DNA from: Candidatus Accumulibacter similis
GTDB taxonomy: Bacteria; Pseudomonadota; Gammaproteobacteria; Burkholderiales; Rhodocyclaceae
Assembly (NCBI GenBank): GCA_013347225.1
Contig: CP054595.1
Location: 3,840,415-3,904,414 of the forward strand
Direction of reading: 5' to 3'
DNA length: 64,000 nucleotides
This document shows, in pieces, positions 7,854 to 15,650 of the stretch. The translations under genes were made by a program, and so were the position numbers. The notes under the pieces are model-generated. The model ran no database searches. It was given only the letters and a program-made list of their open reading frames with translations, and had not been told where the DNA came from. Numbering within the stretch: position 1 is the stretch's first letter; each line of letters opens with the position of its first letter.

Positions 7854-10012
7854 GTTGGCAACGTTGGGCCGACCAACTGCGCCATGCCCCCGAACAGGCC
7901 GTGACGGACTTGCTGCGTGGCGCGGCGGATGTCGCGCCTTTCGAGCGCCTGGAACCGTACGAGTTCCTGCTCGCCGTCTTGCCGAGGACCAGCCGCCTCG
8001 TATCGCGCGCCCTACTGGGCGAGCCGGCCTCACCTTCGCCTGGGCTCGACCCCGACGCCGACCTGCCGGCCCTGGTGGATGCCGGTTTGTCAGCGTGGCT
8101 GCTCGCCAAGCGCCAGGCCGCGCCACCGCCCGCGAGAAAGCTTGGCGCCTACAGCGCTCAGGTCTGCGAAGCCCTGCAATGGCCGATGTATTTTGCCTTG
8201 CCGCAAACCTGCGCCGCCTTGCAGGCCGAGCGCGCGCACTGGCTCCAATGGCTCGGCTCGCTCACCCTTTCGGCTTACCGCGACCCGGAGTACGACTACT
8301 GGCAGGTGCTGGCCGCGCACCAGGACGACGACGGATTGCAGTTCTTCTGGCAGTCCTTCGTCATGGAGGCGGGGCGCCTGCGCTCCCGGCGTTACATCAA
8401 CCTCGGTCTGCTCGCCCTGGCCCGGCTGCCCCTCTCGGACGAAGACAGCCTGCGCAACCTGCGTCTGCAAGTGCAGGCCCTCGTCAACCGCTACCAGCGC
8501 CGCAAGGGCTGGGGCACGCCGGCCCAGGAAGAACTGGCGGACAGCTTGCGCGGCGTCATGGCGCGCAACCCCAGTCTGAGCGCCGACAACTACCGGGCCT
8601 TTCTCACCGACTTGCTTTCCCCGCTGGGCGACGACACGACCGCGTCGGTGCTGAGCTTGCTTGGCCTGGCCCAGACCACGCGCCGGTATGGCGCCCCCAC
8701 ATCCAGTTCCGTCTACAAGCTCAAGCCGCCAGGCTTGTCGGACACGACCGACGAAGCCGTCCAGGCCGTACGCCGATCACACAGCCTGGCGCAAGCCTGG
8801 CAGGCGATCCATCGCCTGCTCAGTGCCCACGAGGCCTATTTGCATCAGACCGGCGACGCCTACTACTTCGTGCGTAGCCTCGACAAATGCACCCGTGCCC
8901 TGTGCAAGAAGTACTCCCTCCGCGAACCGGAAATCCAGGCGCGCCTGTTCCAGTGGATACACCTGGCCCTGCGCATGGACGCGGAAGATCCCAGGCTGTG
9001 GATGCTCTGGCAACTGGCCTTGCGCCAAGCCGACCAGGCGCAGCGCGCCCGGTGGGTGCTGTGGGAGATGACCCGACGCTTTCCCGAACAACTGCCTTGC
9101 AGGGTGGAGTTGGCCCGTCTCCTGGCCGACTCCCACGACCCCGACGACCAGGCCCAGTCCGAGCGCCTGCTGCGGCAAGTGTTGATGCTGGACCCCGACC
9201 ACCTGCACGCCCATTCCACCGTGGCCCAATTGGCGATTCGTCGCCGGGACTGGGATCAGGCGCTGGACCACGCCCGGCTGGGTTTGCGGATCGATCCCAG
9301 CGATGAAGCTAGCGCCCTGCTGTTGGCCACCGCCCATGCCCGACGCAACGGGCCGGGTGATTTGCAGACGGCCATCGAGGATTTGCAGCGCTTCGTGACC
9401 CGGTACCGCGGAAATCCGCGCGCTGAAGGCTATCTGCGCCGTCTGTTGCAGCGTCAGCAGGCGCAGGGCCAACCGCTTGCAAACGAAAAAGACGAAGACA
9501 CGGTCGGCGAGGTCGCCGCCGCTCAGCCTGAAACCGACCCCGCCTGGCGCGCCTTTGCCGACTCGGTTCGATCCTGGGCAGCCTCTTCCGACGCCGCTTG
9601 TTTGGCCGCCCCTTCCGCCGATGCGGATCGGGTGTTACCCCTGCCGCAGGCTCTGCGCCAAGCCGTCGCCCTGTGCCAGTGGGATGCCGACGTGCTCGAT
9701 CATTACGACGCGGCCACCGAGCGGGAATTCCCGCTGGAGACCCGGCTGTGGCGTTATTTGCAGACCTTGCAGTCCGCCTCGTCGAGCGAGGCCGAGCGTG
9801 CCGCGCATGCGCGTGCCAGGCAGACCGTGCAGGCCTGGCTGGAAGCCGAAGAGCGCGACCCCGGTCAAGACAACCCATCGTGGTTGCCATACTTGCACAA
9901 GCATTGGGAGGCCATGAATGCGTCTACGGCTGCCGCGCTGACTGACGGCGCAGAATGGCTGAAGGACTTGCTGGATCGCTACCAGCCCCTGCCCGCACCT
10001 TTGTTGACCTGA
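7850..10012 (+). CDS. Large TPR-repeat protein of unknown function, second gene of the pair
   Basis: This 720-residue soluble protein starts at the ATG of an ATGA overlap with the preceding gene, which is better supported than the in-frame ATG 27 bp upstream. Residues 1 to about 360 are helical and unassigned. About 370-540 carries tetratricopeptide-like helical hairpins, including 'LRQVLMLDPDHLHAHSTVAQL' and 'HARLGLRIDPSDEASALLLA', each with the DP turn that closes a TPR. The final 180 residues are acidic and tryptophan-rich ('PAWRAFADSVRSWAAS', 'NPSWLPYLHKHWEAM'). TPR arrays usually bind partner proteins, so it is reasonable, but only inferred, that it binds the 338-aa product. No enzyme motif is visible. 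The gene ends 40 bp before the convergent tctA. Confidence 0.8.
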   Translation: MSWQRWADQLRHAPEQAVTDLLRGAADVAPFERLEPYEFLLAVLPRTSRLVSRALLGEPASPSPGLDPDADLPALVDAGLSAWLLAKRQAAPPPARKLGAYSAQVCEALQWPMYFALPQTCAALQAERAHWLQWLGSLTLSAYRDPEYDYWQVLAAHQDDDGLQFFWQSFVMEAGRLRSRRYINLGLLALARLPLSDEDSLRNLRLQVQALVNRYQRRKGWGTPAQEELADSLRGVMARNPSLSADNYRAFLTDLLSPLGDDTTASVLSLLGLAQTTRRYGAPTSSSVYKLKPPGLSDTTDEAVQAVRRSHSLAQAWQAIHRLLSAHEAYLHQTGDAYYFVRSLDKCTRALCKKYSLREPEIQARLFQWIHLALRMDAEDPRLWMLWQLALRQADQAQRARWVLWEMTRRFPEQLPCRVELARLLADSHDPDDQAQSERLLRQVLMLDPDHLHAHSTVAQLAIRRRDWDQALDHARLGLRIDPSDEASALLLATAHARRNGPGDLQTAIEDLQRFVTRYRGNPRAEGYLRRLLQRQQAQGQPLANEKDEDTVGEVAAAQPETDPAWRAFADSVRSWAASSDAACLAAPSADADRVLPLPQALRQAVALCQWDADVLDHYDAATEREFPLETRLWRYLQTLQSASSSEAERAAHARARQTVQAWLEAEERDPGQDNPSWLPYLHKHWEAMNASTAAALTDGAEWLKDLLDRYQPLPAPLLT

Positions 10013-10052
10013 CGCGTTTGGATTGTGCTTTCTCGAGCCTGACCTCGTCGGC

Positions 10053-11564
10053 TCAGTCCGCTTGTTGGAACGTCTGCTGGCGCTTGGACTTGATCGCCGG
10101 CAACGCCGCGATGCCCACCAACGCCAGGGCCGCAAGCAGCAGGCCGAGCGAGAGCGGGCTTGTGACGAAGGTGGTCGGGTCACCGCGCGACAGCAGCATC
10201 GCCCGCCGCAGGTTCTCCTCCATCATCGGGCCGAGGATGAAGCCCAGGATCAGCGGTGCGGGCTCGCAGCGCAGCTTGTAGAACAGATAACCCAGCGCGC
10301 CGAAGAAGACGGTCACTAACACGTCGAAGGTCGTGTTATTGATCGAGTACACGCCGATACAGCAGAACGCCAGGATTGCCGGATACAGCAGCCGGTACGG
10401 CACCTTCAGCAACTGGATCCACAGCCCGATCAGCGGTAGGTTGAGGATCACCAGCATCAGGTTGCCGATCCACATCGATGCAATCAGGCCCCAGAAGAGC
10501 GTCGGATTGCTCGTCATCACCTGCGGGCCGGGCTGGATGTTGTGGATCATCATCGCGCCGATCATCAACGCCATCACTGCGTTGGGCGGTATGCCGAGCG
10601 TCAGCATCGGGATGAACGAGGTCTGCGCGCCCGCGTTATTGGCCGACTCAGGGCCGGCGACGCCGCGGATGTTGCCCTTGCCGAATGGCGGATCGGCATT
10701 CGGACCCGCGAGTTTCTTTTCGACCGCGTACGCCGCAAAGGACGCGAGCAGCGCGCCGCCACCAGGCAGTATGCCAAGAATCGAACCGAGGAGCGTGCCG
10801 CGCGCGACCGCCGGCGCGGCCTCCTTCATCTCCTTGACGTTCGGCATGACCGAGCCGACGTTGCCGGTCAACACCTCGCGCTGGCCCTTCTTCTCCACAT
10901 TGGCGATGATCTCGGCAAAGCCGAACACGCCCATCGCCACCGCGACGAAGCCGATGCCGTCACTCAGTTCCGGAATGCCGAAGCTGAAGCGTGACACGCC
11001 CGAGTTCACGTCGGTGCCGACCAATCCGAGCAGCAACCCGAGCACGATCATCCCGATCGCCTTGAGCAGCGAACCCGACGCGAGTACGACGGCGCCGATC
11101 AGGCCCAGCAGCATCAGCGAGACGTATTCGGCGGGACCGAACTGGAACGCGAGTTCGGTCAGCGGCGGGGCAAACGCCGCGACCAGAACCGTTGCGAAGG
11201 TCCCGGCAATGAATGAGCCGATTGCCGCCGTGCCGAGCGCCGCCCCCGCGCGACCTTGGCGCGCCATCTGGTAGCCGTCGAGACAGGTCACGACGGAAGA
11301 CGACTCACCCGGCAGATTGACCAGAATTGCCGTCGTCGAGCCACCGTACTGCGCACCGTAGTAGATGCCGGCCAGCATGATCAGCGCCGAGGTCGGTTCC
11401 AGCGCGTAGGTGGTCGGCAGCAGTATCGCCAGGGTGGCGACCGGTCCGACGCCGGGCAGCACGCCGATCAAGGTGCCGATCAGGCAGCCGGCAAAGGCAT
11501 AAAAGAGGTTCTGCAGCGTCAGCGCAGTGCCGAAGCCGATCGCAAGGTTGTCCAACAGTTCCAT
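10053..11564 (-). CDS. tctA: Tripartite tricarboxylate transporter large permease TctA
   Basis: TctA is the large inner-membrane subunit of a Bug-type tripartite transporter. It works with TctB and a periplasmic binding protein to import carboxylates by ion symport. The 503-residue protein has about 11-12 hydrophobic segments. It shows the family's N-terminal 'GTLIGVLPGVGPVATLAIL' glycine/proline loop, 'GIYYGAQYGGSTTAILVNLP', and the mirrored 'GSILGILPGGGALLASFAA' loop in the second half. A strong GGAGG lies 5 bases before the ATG. It is the last gene of a leftward lysR-tctB-tctA set and meets the TPR gene tail to tail. The substrate cannot be read from sequence. Confidence 0.93.
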   Translation of the reverse strand: MELLDNLAIGFGTALTLQNLFYAFAGCLIGTLIGVLPGVGPVATLAILLPTTYALEPTSALIMLAGIYYGAQYGGSTTAILVNLPGESSSVVTCLDGYQMARQGRAGAALGTAAIGSFIAGTFATVLVAAFAPPLTELAFQFGPAEYVSLMLLGLIGAVVLASGSLLKAIGMIVLGLLLGLVGTDVNSGVSRFSFGIPELSDGIGFVAVAMGVFGFAEIIANVEKKGQREVLTGNVGSVMPNVKEMKEAAPAVARGTLLGSILGILPGGGALLASFAAYAVEKKLAGPNADPPFGKGNIRGVAGPESANNAGAQTSFIPMLTLGIPPNAVMALMIGAMMIHNIQPGPQVMTSNPTLFWGLIASMWIGNLMLVILNLPLIGLWIQLLKVPYRLLYPAILAFCCIGVYSINNTTFDVLVTVFFGALGYLFYKLRCEPAPLILGFILGPMMEENLRRAMLLSRGDPTTFVTSPLSLGLLLAALALVGIAALPAIKSKRQQTFQQAD

Positions 11565-11585
11565 GGTCGCCTCCGCTGAGTCCGT

Positions 11586-11696
11586 CTAGTGTAGTGCTAC
11601 ATTCTTGACGAGCCTTTCCTCAGGTGTGCAAGCGGCATCAAACCCTTGTGGTGGCTGGAATTCGTAAGTTCCATACTGCGTGCAACACTACACTAG
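11586..11696. repeat. Perfect 11-bp inverted repeat flanking the tctB-tctA junction
   Basis: CTAGTGTAGTG (11586-11596) and CACTACACTAG (11686-11696) are exact reverse complements that bound a 111-bp segment. The right arm contains the tctB stop codon (TAG, complement of 11693-11695). The left arm lies 21 bp upstream of the tctA start. Both outer ends are CTAG. The inner segment contains no gene. It could be a small non-autonomous element or its remnant, or an intercistronic stem-loop tuning tctA relative to tctB. No target-site duplication is obvious. Confidence 0.6.
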
Positions 11697-12154
11697 CTCC
11701 TGAGGAACGCTGGCAGTACCGGAATCGTGAGCCTCAGCCCCATGATGAAGACGAGGTACGTCATGACGGCCATCACGATCGACAGGATGATCGCTTCCTT
11801 CCAGCAGAACTCGTGGCTCGCGAAGCTGGAGATCACGATCAGCGCGAGCATGGACGCCAGCAGGCCCGCCCAGCGCAGCATCGCTGCATAGACGAGCACC
11901 GCACCGAGCACCCATGCCAGCTCGGCGAAATGGAAGCTCTCGAGCTTGCCGCCCTCCCCCTCGCGCCCCAGTCCGTCCAAGGCCACCAGCACGCCGACAA
12001 GCGTGAGCAGCCCGCCCAGCACGGCCGGGAAATACGCCGGCCCCATGAGCTGTGCGGTACCAAAGTCGTAGCGGGTCGCGAACGCCGCGAAAAACAGCCC
12101 GAACGCGATGAACATCACGCCCGACCAGAAGTCGGTTTCGTTTCGGATTCTCAG
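11693..12154 (-). CDS. tctB: Tripartite tricarboxylate transporter small permease TctB (probable CTG start)
   Basis: TctB is the small four-helix membrane subunit that partners TctA. The sequence shows 'RIRNETDFWSGVMFIAFGLF' at the N-terminus and three further hydrophobic helices, ending 'IPVLPAFLRS'. Homologues usually begin with M-[RK]-I-[RK]-N-x-x-D-F-x-S-G, and here that position is a CTG codon (12152-12154) preceded by a GAGGAG-like site with suitable spacing. The first ATG (12115) would delete the conserved 'RIRNETDFWSG' and begin in the first helix. I therefore propose a CTG start and 153 residues, the normal family length. The frame is open further upstream but runs antisense into lysR's end. 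Spacing to lysR is 61 bp. Confidence 0.85.
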   Translation of the reverse strand: MRIRNETDFWSGVMFIAFGLFFAAFATRYDFGTAQLMGPAYFPAVLGGLLTLVGVLVALDGLGREGEGGKLESFHFAELAWVLGAVLVYAAMLRWAGLLASMLALIVISSFASHEFCWKEAIILSIVMAVMTYLVFIMGLRLTIPVLPAFLRS

Positions 12155-12215
12155 TTTCGTCTCCTCGCGGTCGCTGCGCGTCTGGCAAGGCTGTTCGGAC
12201 GTCTTCGTGCTCAGT

Positions 12216-13142
12216 CTATGGTTCGGACGGTCGGGAAATCGGGAACACTTCGCGCACGTACTCCGCCAGCATATCGCAGAATGCCGTTGCGTAGGACGGC
12301 AGGGAGCGCCGCTTGTCCCAGAAGACGGCCAGGTGCTCGCGCAACGGTTTGCCCCCGTCGGTGACCCGGACGATGTGCAGCGGATAGCGATCGATGCGTA
12401 CTGCAGAGGGAACGATGGCAACACCGTGCCCACTCTCGGCCATCGCCAGCAGCGTATGCGGTGTCCGGCTCTCGAAAACGACATTGGCCTCAATGCCTGC
12501 CAGACGGCAGGCGGCGTCGAAGGTGCGGCGGGACAAGAAGCTGGTATCCAGCACCAGGAGCGGCTGGGTGGCGAGGTGGGCAATCTCGATCGCTCCGCTC
12601 TTTCCGAGCAGCAGCGGTGTATGGCAAGCGGCAAGCAGGTCTACCACCTCGAGCGGGCGGTTCGCAAAGCGCGCATCGTCGGGCTGAACCACGCCAAGGA
12701 GATTCTGGCCAAGGTGAATCTCGCCGCGCTCGAGCATTCCGAGGGTGTCGGACCACGCAATGGCCTCGATCACCTTGACACGCACGTTGGGGTAACGCTG
12801 CGTGTGTCGGTCCAGGAACCCGGAAAGGGTGCCTTCGATGAACTGCGGGGAGGCCGCCACCTTCAGTATGCCCGCGTCGCCGCGCCGAAGTTGTTGCGCG
12901 CGCTCGCCGATTGCGCTGGCGCAGTTCAACAAAGCACGGCAGTCGCCCAGCAACTGCTCGCCTTCACCAGTCAGCACAAGGCGGCGTCCTACACGATCGA
13001 AGAGTTTGAGATCGAGTTCCTCCTCGAGATCGCGGATCTGCCGCGACAGGGCAGGCTGGGCAATGTGCAGACGCACCGCCGCCCTGGAGACGGTGCCCAG
13101 TTCTGCAACGGTGACGAAAGTTCGTGCGTGCCGAAGATCCAT
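12216..13142 (-). CDS. LysR-family transcriptional regulator, likely controller of the tct genes
   Basis: This is a 308-residue LysR-type regulator. The N-terminal winged helix-turn-helix is clear ('MDLRHARTFVTVAELGTVSR', then 'AAVRLHIAQPALSRQIRDLE'), followed by the linker helix and a periplasmic-binding-fold effector domain ('GILKVAASPQFIEGTL', 'GHGVAIVPSAVRID'). I chose the ATG at 13142 as the canonical 'MDLRxARxF' start. An ATG four codons upstream (13154) is possible, and the longer frame beyond that overlaps the divergent promoter. It is transcribed divergently from tctC and in line with tctB and tctA, so it probably responds to the transported acid and acts on the 13143-13256 region. 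Confidence 0.9.
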   Translation of the reverse strand: MDLRHARTFVTVAELGTVSRAAVRLHIAQPALSRQIRDLEEELDLKLFDRVGRRLVLTGEGEQLLGDCRALLNCASAIGERAQQLRRGDAGILKVAASPQFIEGTLSGFLDRHTQRYPNVRVKVIEAIAWSDTLGMLERGEIHLGQNLLGVVQPDDARFANRPLEVVDLLAACHTPLLLGKSGAIEIAHLATQPLLVLDTSFLSRRTFDAACRLAGIEANVVFESRTPHTLLAMAESGHGVAIVPSAVRIDRYPLHIVRVTDGGKPLREHLAVFWDKRRSLPSYATAFCDMLAEYVREVFPISRPSEP

Positions 13143-13189
13143 ACCAGTGGTCATGCCTGATCGGCATAAGCGACAAGAGGAATTCCATA

Positions 13190-13219
13190 TTGGACGGCCA
13201 AGCGGCATTGCGCCATAGT
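13190..13219 (+). promoter_or_regulatory. Candidate tctC promoter with embedded dyad
   Basis: TTGGAC (13190-13195) and CATAGT (13214-13219) are separated by 18 bp, giving a modest sigma-70-like match just upstream of tctC. The -35 hexamer overlaps a TTGG-N4-CCAA dyad (13190-13201) that could be a LysR-family contact site. A strong TAAGGAG ribosome site follows about 6 bases before the tctC ATG. Assignment is by eye only. Confidence 0.35.
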
Positions 13220-13256
13220 TTATTTGTGAATTGCGTTCCTCTGTAAGGAGAAAACC

Positions 13257-14225
13257 ATGCAATCAATGCTCTTGATGCGCGTACTTACGCTCGGCCTGAC
13301 CGTCGCGGCATTCACCGCCGAAGCACAGACCTGGCCGTCGAAACCGCTGCGGGCGATCGTGCCGATCGCGCCCGGCAGCATGGCCGACATTGCCGGACGT
13401 GTCGTGTTCGAACAGTTGTCGACACAACTCGGGCAGCCCGTCATCGTCGAAAACCGTCCCGGCGCAGGGCAAACGATCGGTGCCGGCGTCGTCGCCAGGT
13501 CGGAACCCGATGGCTACACCCTGCTGCTCAACTCGTCCGCACACGCCATAGCGCCATCGCTTCATCTGCACCTGAACTACCACCCGGCGCGGGACTTCGC
13601 GGCAGTCATCCCGCTCGGCATCGTGCCCAATGTCCTGGTCGTCCCGCCAGCCAGAGGATGGAAGACCGTGGGCGAACTCGTCGCCGCAGCCAGGGCGAAG
13701 CCTGGCGCGATGAATTACGCCTCAGCCGGTGTCGGGACTGCGACCCATCTCAGCGCGGAACGCTTCCGGTCGAGCGCGGGAATCGAGGCCGTGCATGTTC
13801 CACTCAAGGGCGGGTCGGAAGTCCTCACTGAGGTGATGACCGGACGGGTCGATTTCTTCTTCGGGCCCGTCGGCGTCGTAGCGCCGCGGGTCCGGGAGGG
13901 CAAGCTCACTGCGCTCGTGGTGAATGGCGCCCAACGCTCTTCCTTGCTGCCGGACGTGCCCACTGCACTGGAGGCTGGCTTCGCCAATGCCGAGTATCCG
14001 CTCTGGTTGGGCGTGTTTCTGCCGGCGAAGACGCCGCGCGCTATCGTCGAGAAGCTTCACCGCGAGACGCTCAAGGCGCTGCAAGAGCCCAAGGTGAAGC
14101 ACAAGCTGGCGACACTGGGGATCGATCCGATGGTCATGAACCCGACCGAGTTTGACGCGCATGTCGACAAGGAGATTGCCGTCAACGCAGCGCTGGTCAA
14201 TGCGGCTGGCTTGAAGCCGCAGTGA
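13257..14225 (+). CDS. tctC: Tripartite tricarboxylate transporter substrate-binding protein (Bug/TctC family)
   Basis: This is the periplasmic solute-binding component of the tripartite transporter. The 322-residue precursor has an export signal ('MLLMRVLTLGLTVAAFTAEA') followed by the mature start 'QTWPSKPLRAIVPIAPGS'. Bug-family hallmarks include 'ENRPGAGQTIGAGVVARSEPDGYTLL', of which the first part shows the ligand-binding loop, and 'YASAGVGTATHLSAERF'. TAAGGAG precedes the ATG. The gene is separated from its permease genes by the divergent lysR, whereas tctC-tctB-tctA are normally contiguous. The ligand is likely a carboxylate but cannot be specified. Bug proteins also occur as orphans, so pairing with this TctAB is by proximity. 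Confidence 0.93.
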   Translation: MQSMLLMRVLTLGLTVAAFTAEAQTWPSKPLRAIVPIAPGSMADIAGRVVFEQLSTQLGQPVIVENRPGAGQTIGAGVVARSEPDGYTLLLNSSAHAIAPSLHLHLNYHPARDFAAVIPLGIVPNVLVVPPARGWKTVGELVAAARAKPGAMNYASAGVGTATHLSAERFRSSAGIEAVHVPLKGGSEVLTEVMTGRVDFFFGPVGVVAPRVREGKLTALVVNGAQRSSLLPDVPTALEAGFANAEYPLWLGVFLPAKTPRAIVEKLHRETLKALQEPKVKHKLATLGIDPMVMNPTEFDAHVDKEIAVNAALVNAAGLKPQ

Positions 14226-14294
14226 CACACGAGCAAGCATGAGGCCTCCCGCCCGGTTGGCGGCCAAAACGATGCCTCTGTCTCAGAACACATA

Positions 14295-15098
14295 GTGATT
14301 TCATCAACATTCGTTGCTTCGGACGGGGACGGTTACGAGGTCCAGATGGGCCGATGGAGCCGTCGTCTCGCGCCCCTGTTCATTGACTTCGCGGGGATTG
14401 CGGCAGCGGAGCGCGTCCTGGATGTCGGCTGCGGCACGGGCAATCTGAGTTTCAGAATTGCCCGGAACCCGGCCATCGGCAGCGTGCGTGGCATTGATTT
14501 TTCGGCCGCTTACGTCGATTGCGCCAGGCGACGGAATCGTGATGCGCGCGTCGACTTCGAAGTGGGAGACGCTTGCGCTCTGCCATTTCCGGACGCTTCA
14601 TTTGACCACACCCTCTCGCTGCTGGTCCTGCAATTCATTCCCCAGGCCGATCTCGCTGTGCGCGAGATGCGGCGTGTCACGCGTCCGGGCGGAACTGTCG
14701 CCGCCGCGACGTGGGACACACGCGGCGGGCTCGTCTGCGTTCGTCTGATCTTCGATACGGCAGCCATGCTCGATGGGCGCGGAAATGTGGAGAGAGCGAG
14801 AGCGTGCACCAAGCCCATGAGTCGCCCCGGAGACCTGGTGCGCGCGTGGCGTGCGGCCGGTCTGGTTGCTGTCGTGGACGGCATGCTGACCATCCGCATG
14901 GATTTCGCATCCTTTGCCGACTTCTGGGCACCCGCAGAAGGCAAGGATGGACCGATCGCGGACTACGTCGGTACCCTTGGCATGCAAGCGCGGGAAAAGC
15001 TTCGCGAGATGGTCAAGCTGGCGTATCTGGATGGAGAGGTCGATGGTCCACGGTCCTACGCCGCAACGGCCTGGGTCGTGAAGGGCAAAGTGCCATAG
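14295..15098 (+). CDS. Class I SAM-dependent methyltransferase, substrate unknown
   Basis: This is a 267-residue methyltransferase of the Methyltransf_11/25 type. Motif I 'VLDVGCGTGNLSFRIA' (about residues 41-56) binds S-adenosylmethionine, the acidic end of strand 2 is 'GIDFSAAYVDCA', and 'GDACALPFPDASFD' and 'MRRVTRPGGTVAAATWD' correspond to motifs II-III. The start is a GTG at 14295 without a clear ribosome site. An ATG at 14346 has GAGG five bases upstream, but would remove the 'DGDGYEVQMGRWSRRLAP' lead-in that similar proteins retain. It lies 69 bp after tctC and could be cotranscribed, although no functional link is evident. The substrate (small molecule, lipid or quinone-like) cannot be told. 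Confidence 0.8.
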   Translation: MISSTFVASDGDGYEVQMGRWSRRLAPLFIDFAGIAAAERVLDVGCGTGNLSFRIARNPAIGSVRGIDFSAAYVDCARRRNRDARVDFEVGDACALPFPDASFDHTLSLLVLQFIPQADLAVREMRRVTRPGGTVAAATWDTRGGLVCVRLIFDTAAMLDGRGNVERARACTKPMSRPGDLVRAWRAAGLVAVVDGMLTIRMDFASFADFWAPAEGKDGPIADYVGTLGMQAREKLREMVKLAYLDGEVDGPRSYAATAWVVKGKVP

Positions 15099-15313
15099 TC
15101 GCTGGAGCCCCTGTGGTCTGGGCCGGCACCCAACCTTGTTCCGCGTCAGATCCCAATCGTAGTGTTCGCAGGGCCGACCTGCCGCCGACATCGGAGAAGC
15201 CCCCTCAAGACAGCAAGCATTCCGCGATCGCTCCGAATGGCTGGATTGGGCCGAGACATCGCTGCTCGAGCCTGCGACAGATCGCCGGCGGCGCGTTATC
15301 ATTCCCGCTGTCG

Positions 15314-15335
15314 GGCCAGGAGTTTGGTCCTGGCC
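15314..15335 (+). promoter_or_regulatory. Stem-loop upstream of the small basic protein gene
   Basis: GGCCAGGA (15314-15321) and TCCTGGCC (15328-15335) form a perfect 8-bp stem with a six-base loop, 43 bp before the next start codon. No T-run follows, so it is more likely part of a 5' leader or a weak terminator for the methyltransferase than a classical rho-independent terminator. The rest of 15099-15378 holds no gene that I can support. Confidence 0.35.
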
Positions 15336-15378
15336 GCCGTCCGCCCCGAAGTGTGTGGCGATTTTCGAGGAGGGAGCA

Positions 15379-15597
15379 ATGCACGCGCAACGAGGAAGAG
15401 ACCGGCGTCAGCAGCAGTCCGGGCCGCCGCCCGGCATGGCGGAGCGCCGCTGCGGCGTCGAACGGCGAACCCTGCATGTGACCCCCGAGTCGATCGCCGA
15501 GATCGAGGCGCGTGTCGCCATGTACGCACGCAAGCCCAAGGGCCCGGACGCCGGCGATGGATCGGGCTGGGACAAGCTGATCGTCCCCCTCGACTGA
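15379..15597 (+). CDS. Small basic hypothetical protein (72 aa)
   Basis: A short protein with an Arg-rich first half containing repeated D/E-R-R elements ('GRDRRQQQSG', 'AERRCGVERRTL') and a helical second half ('PESIAEIEARVAMYARK') ending 'GWDKLIVPLD'. D/ERR-containing small proteins of this form are common and uncharacterised in betaproteobacteria. The ATG at 15379 has a strong GAGGAGGG ribosome site 4-5 bases upstream, which decides against the in-frame ATG at 15355. The stop codon lies inside a tandem repeat, and the gene converges on recD. No function can be assigned. Confidence 0.65.
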   Translation: MHAQRGRDRRQQQSGPPPGMAERRCGVERRTLHVTPESIAEIEARVAMYARKPKGPDAGDGSGWDKLIVPLD

Positions 15598-15619
15598 TCC
15601 GCATCGACTGATCCGCATC
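15592..15619. repeat. Two tandem copies of a 14-bp unit over a stop codon
   Basis: GACTGATCCGCATC occurs twice in direct succession (15592-15605 and 15606-15619). The first copy carries the TGA that ends the small basic protein gene, and the second repeats it downstream. It looks like a local replication-slippage duplication. Confidence 0.7.
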
Positions 15620-15621
15620 GA

Positions 15622-15642
15622 CCGGCGGCCTGCGGCCGCCGG
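15622..15642 (-). terminator. GC-rich hairpin between the small gene and recD
   Basis: CCGGCGGCC (15622-15630) and GGCCGCCGG (15634-15642) form a perfect 9-bp stem with a three-base loop. It sits between two convergent stop codons and starts 8 bp past the recD stop. Position and stability suggest a bidirectional terminator or barrier, but no U-tract is present. Confidence 0.5.
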
Positions 15643-15650
15643 CTGCGCCT

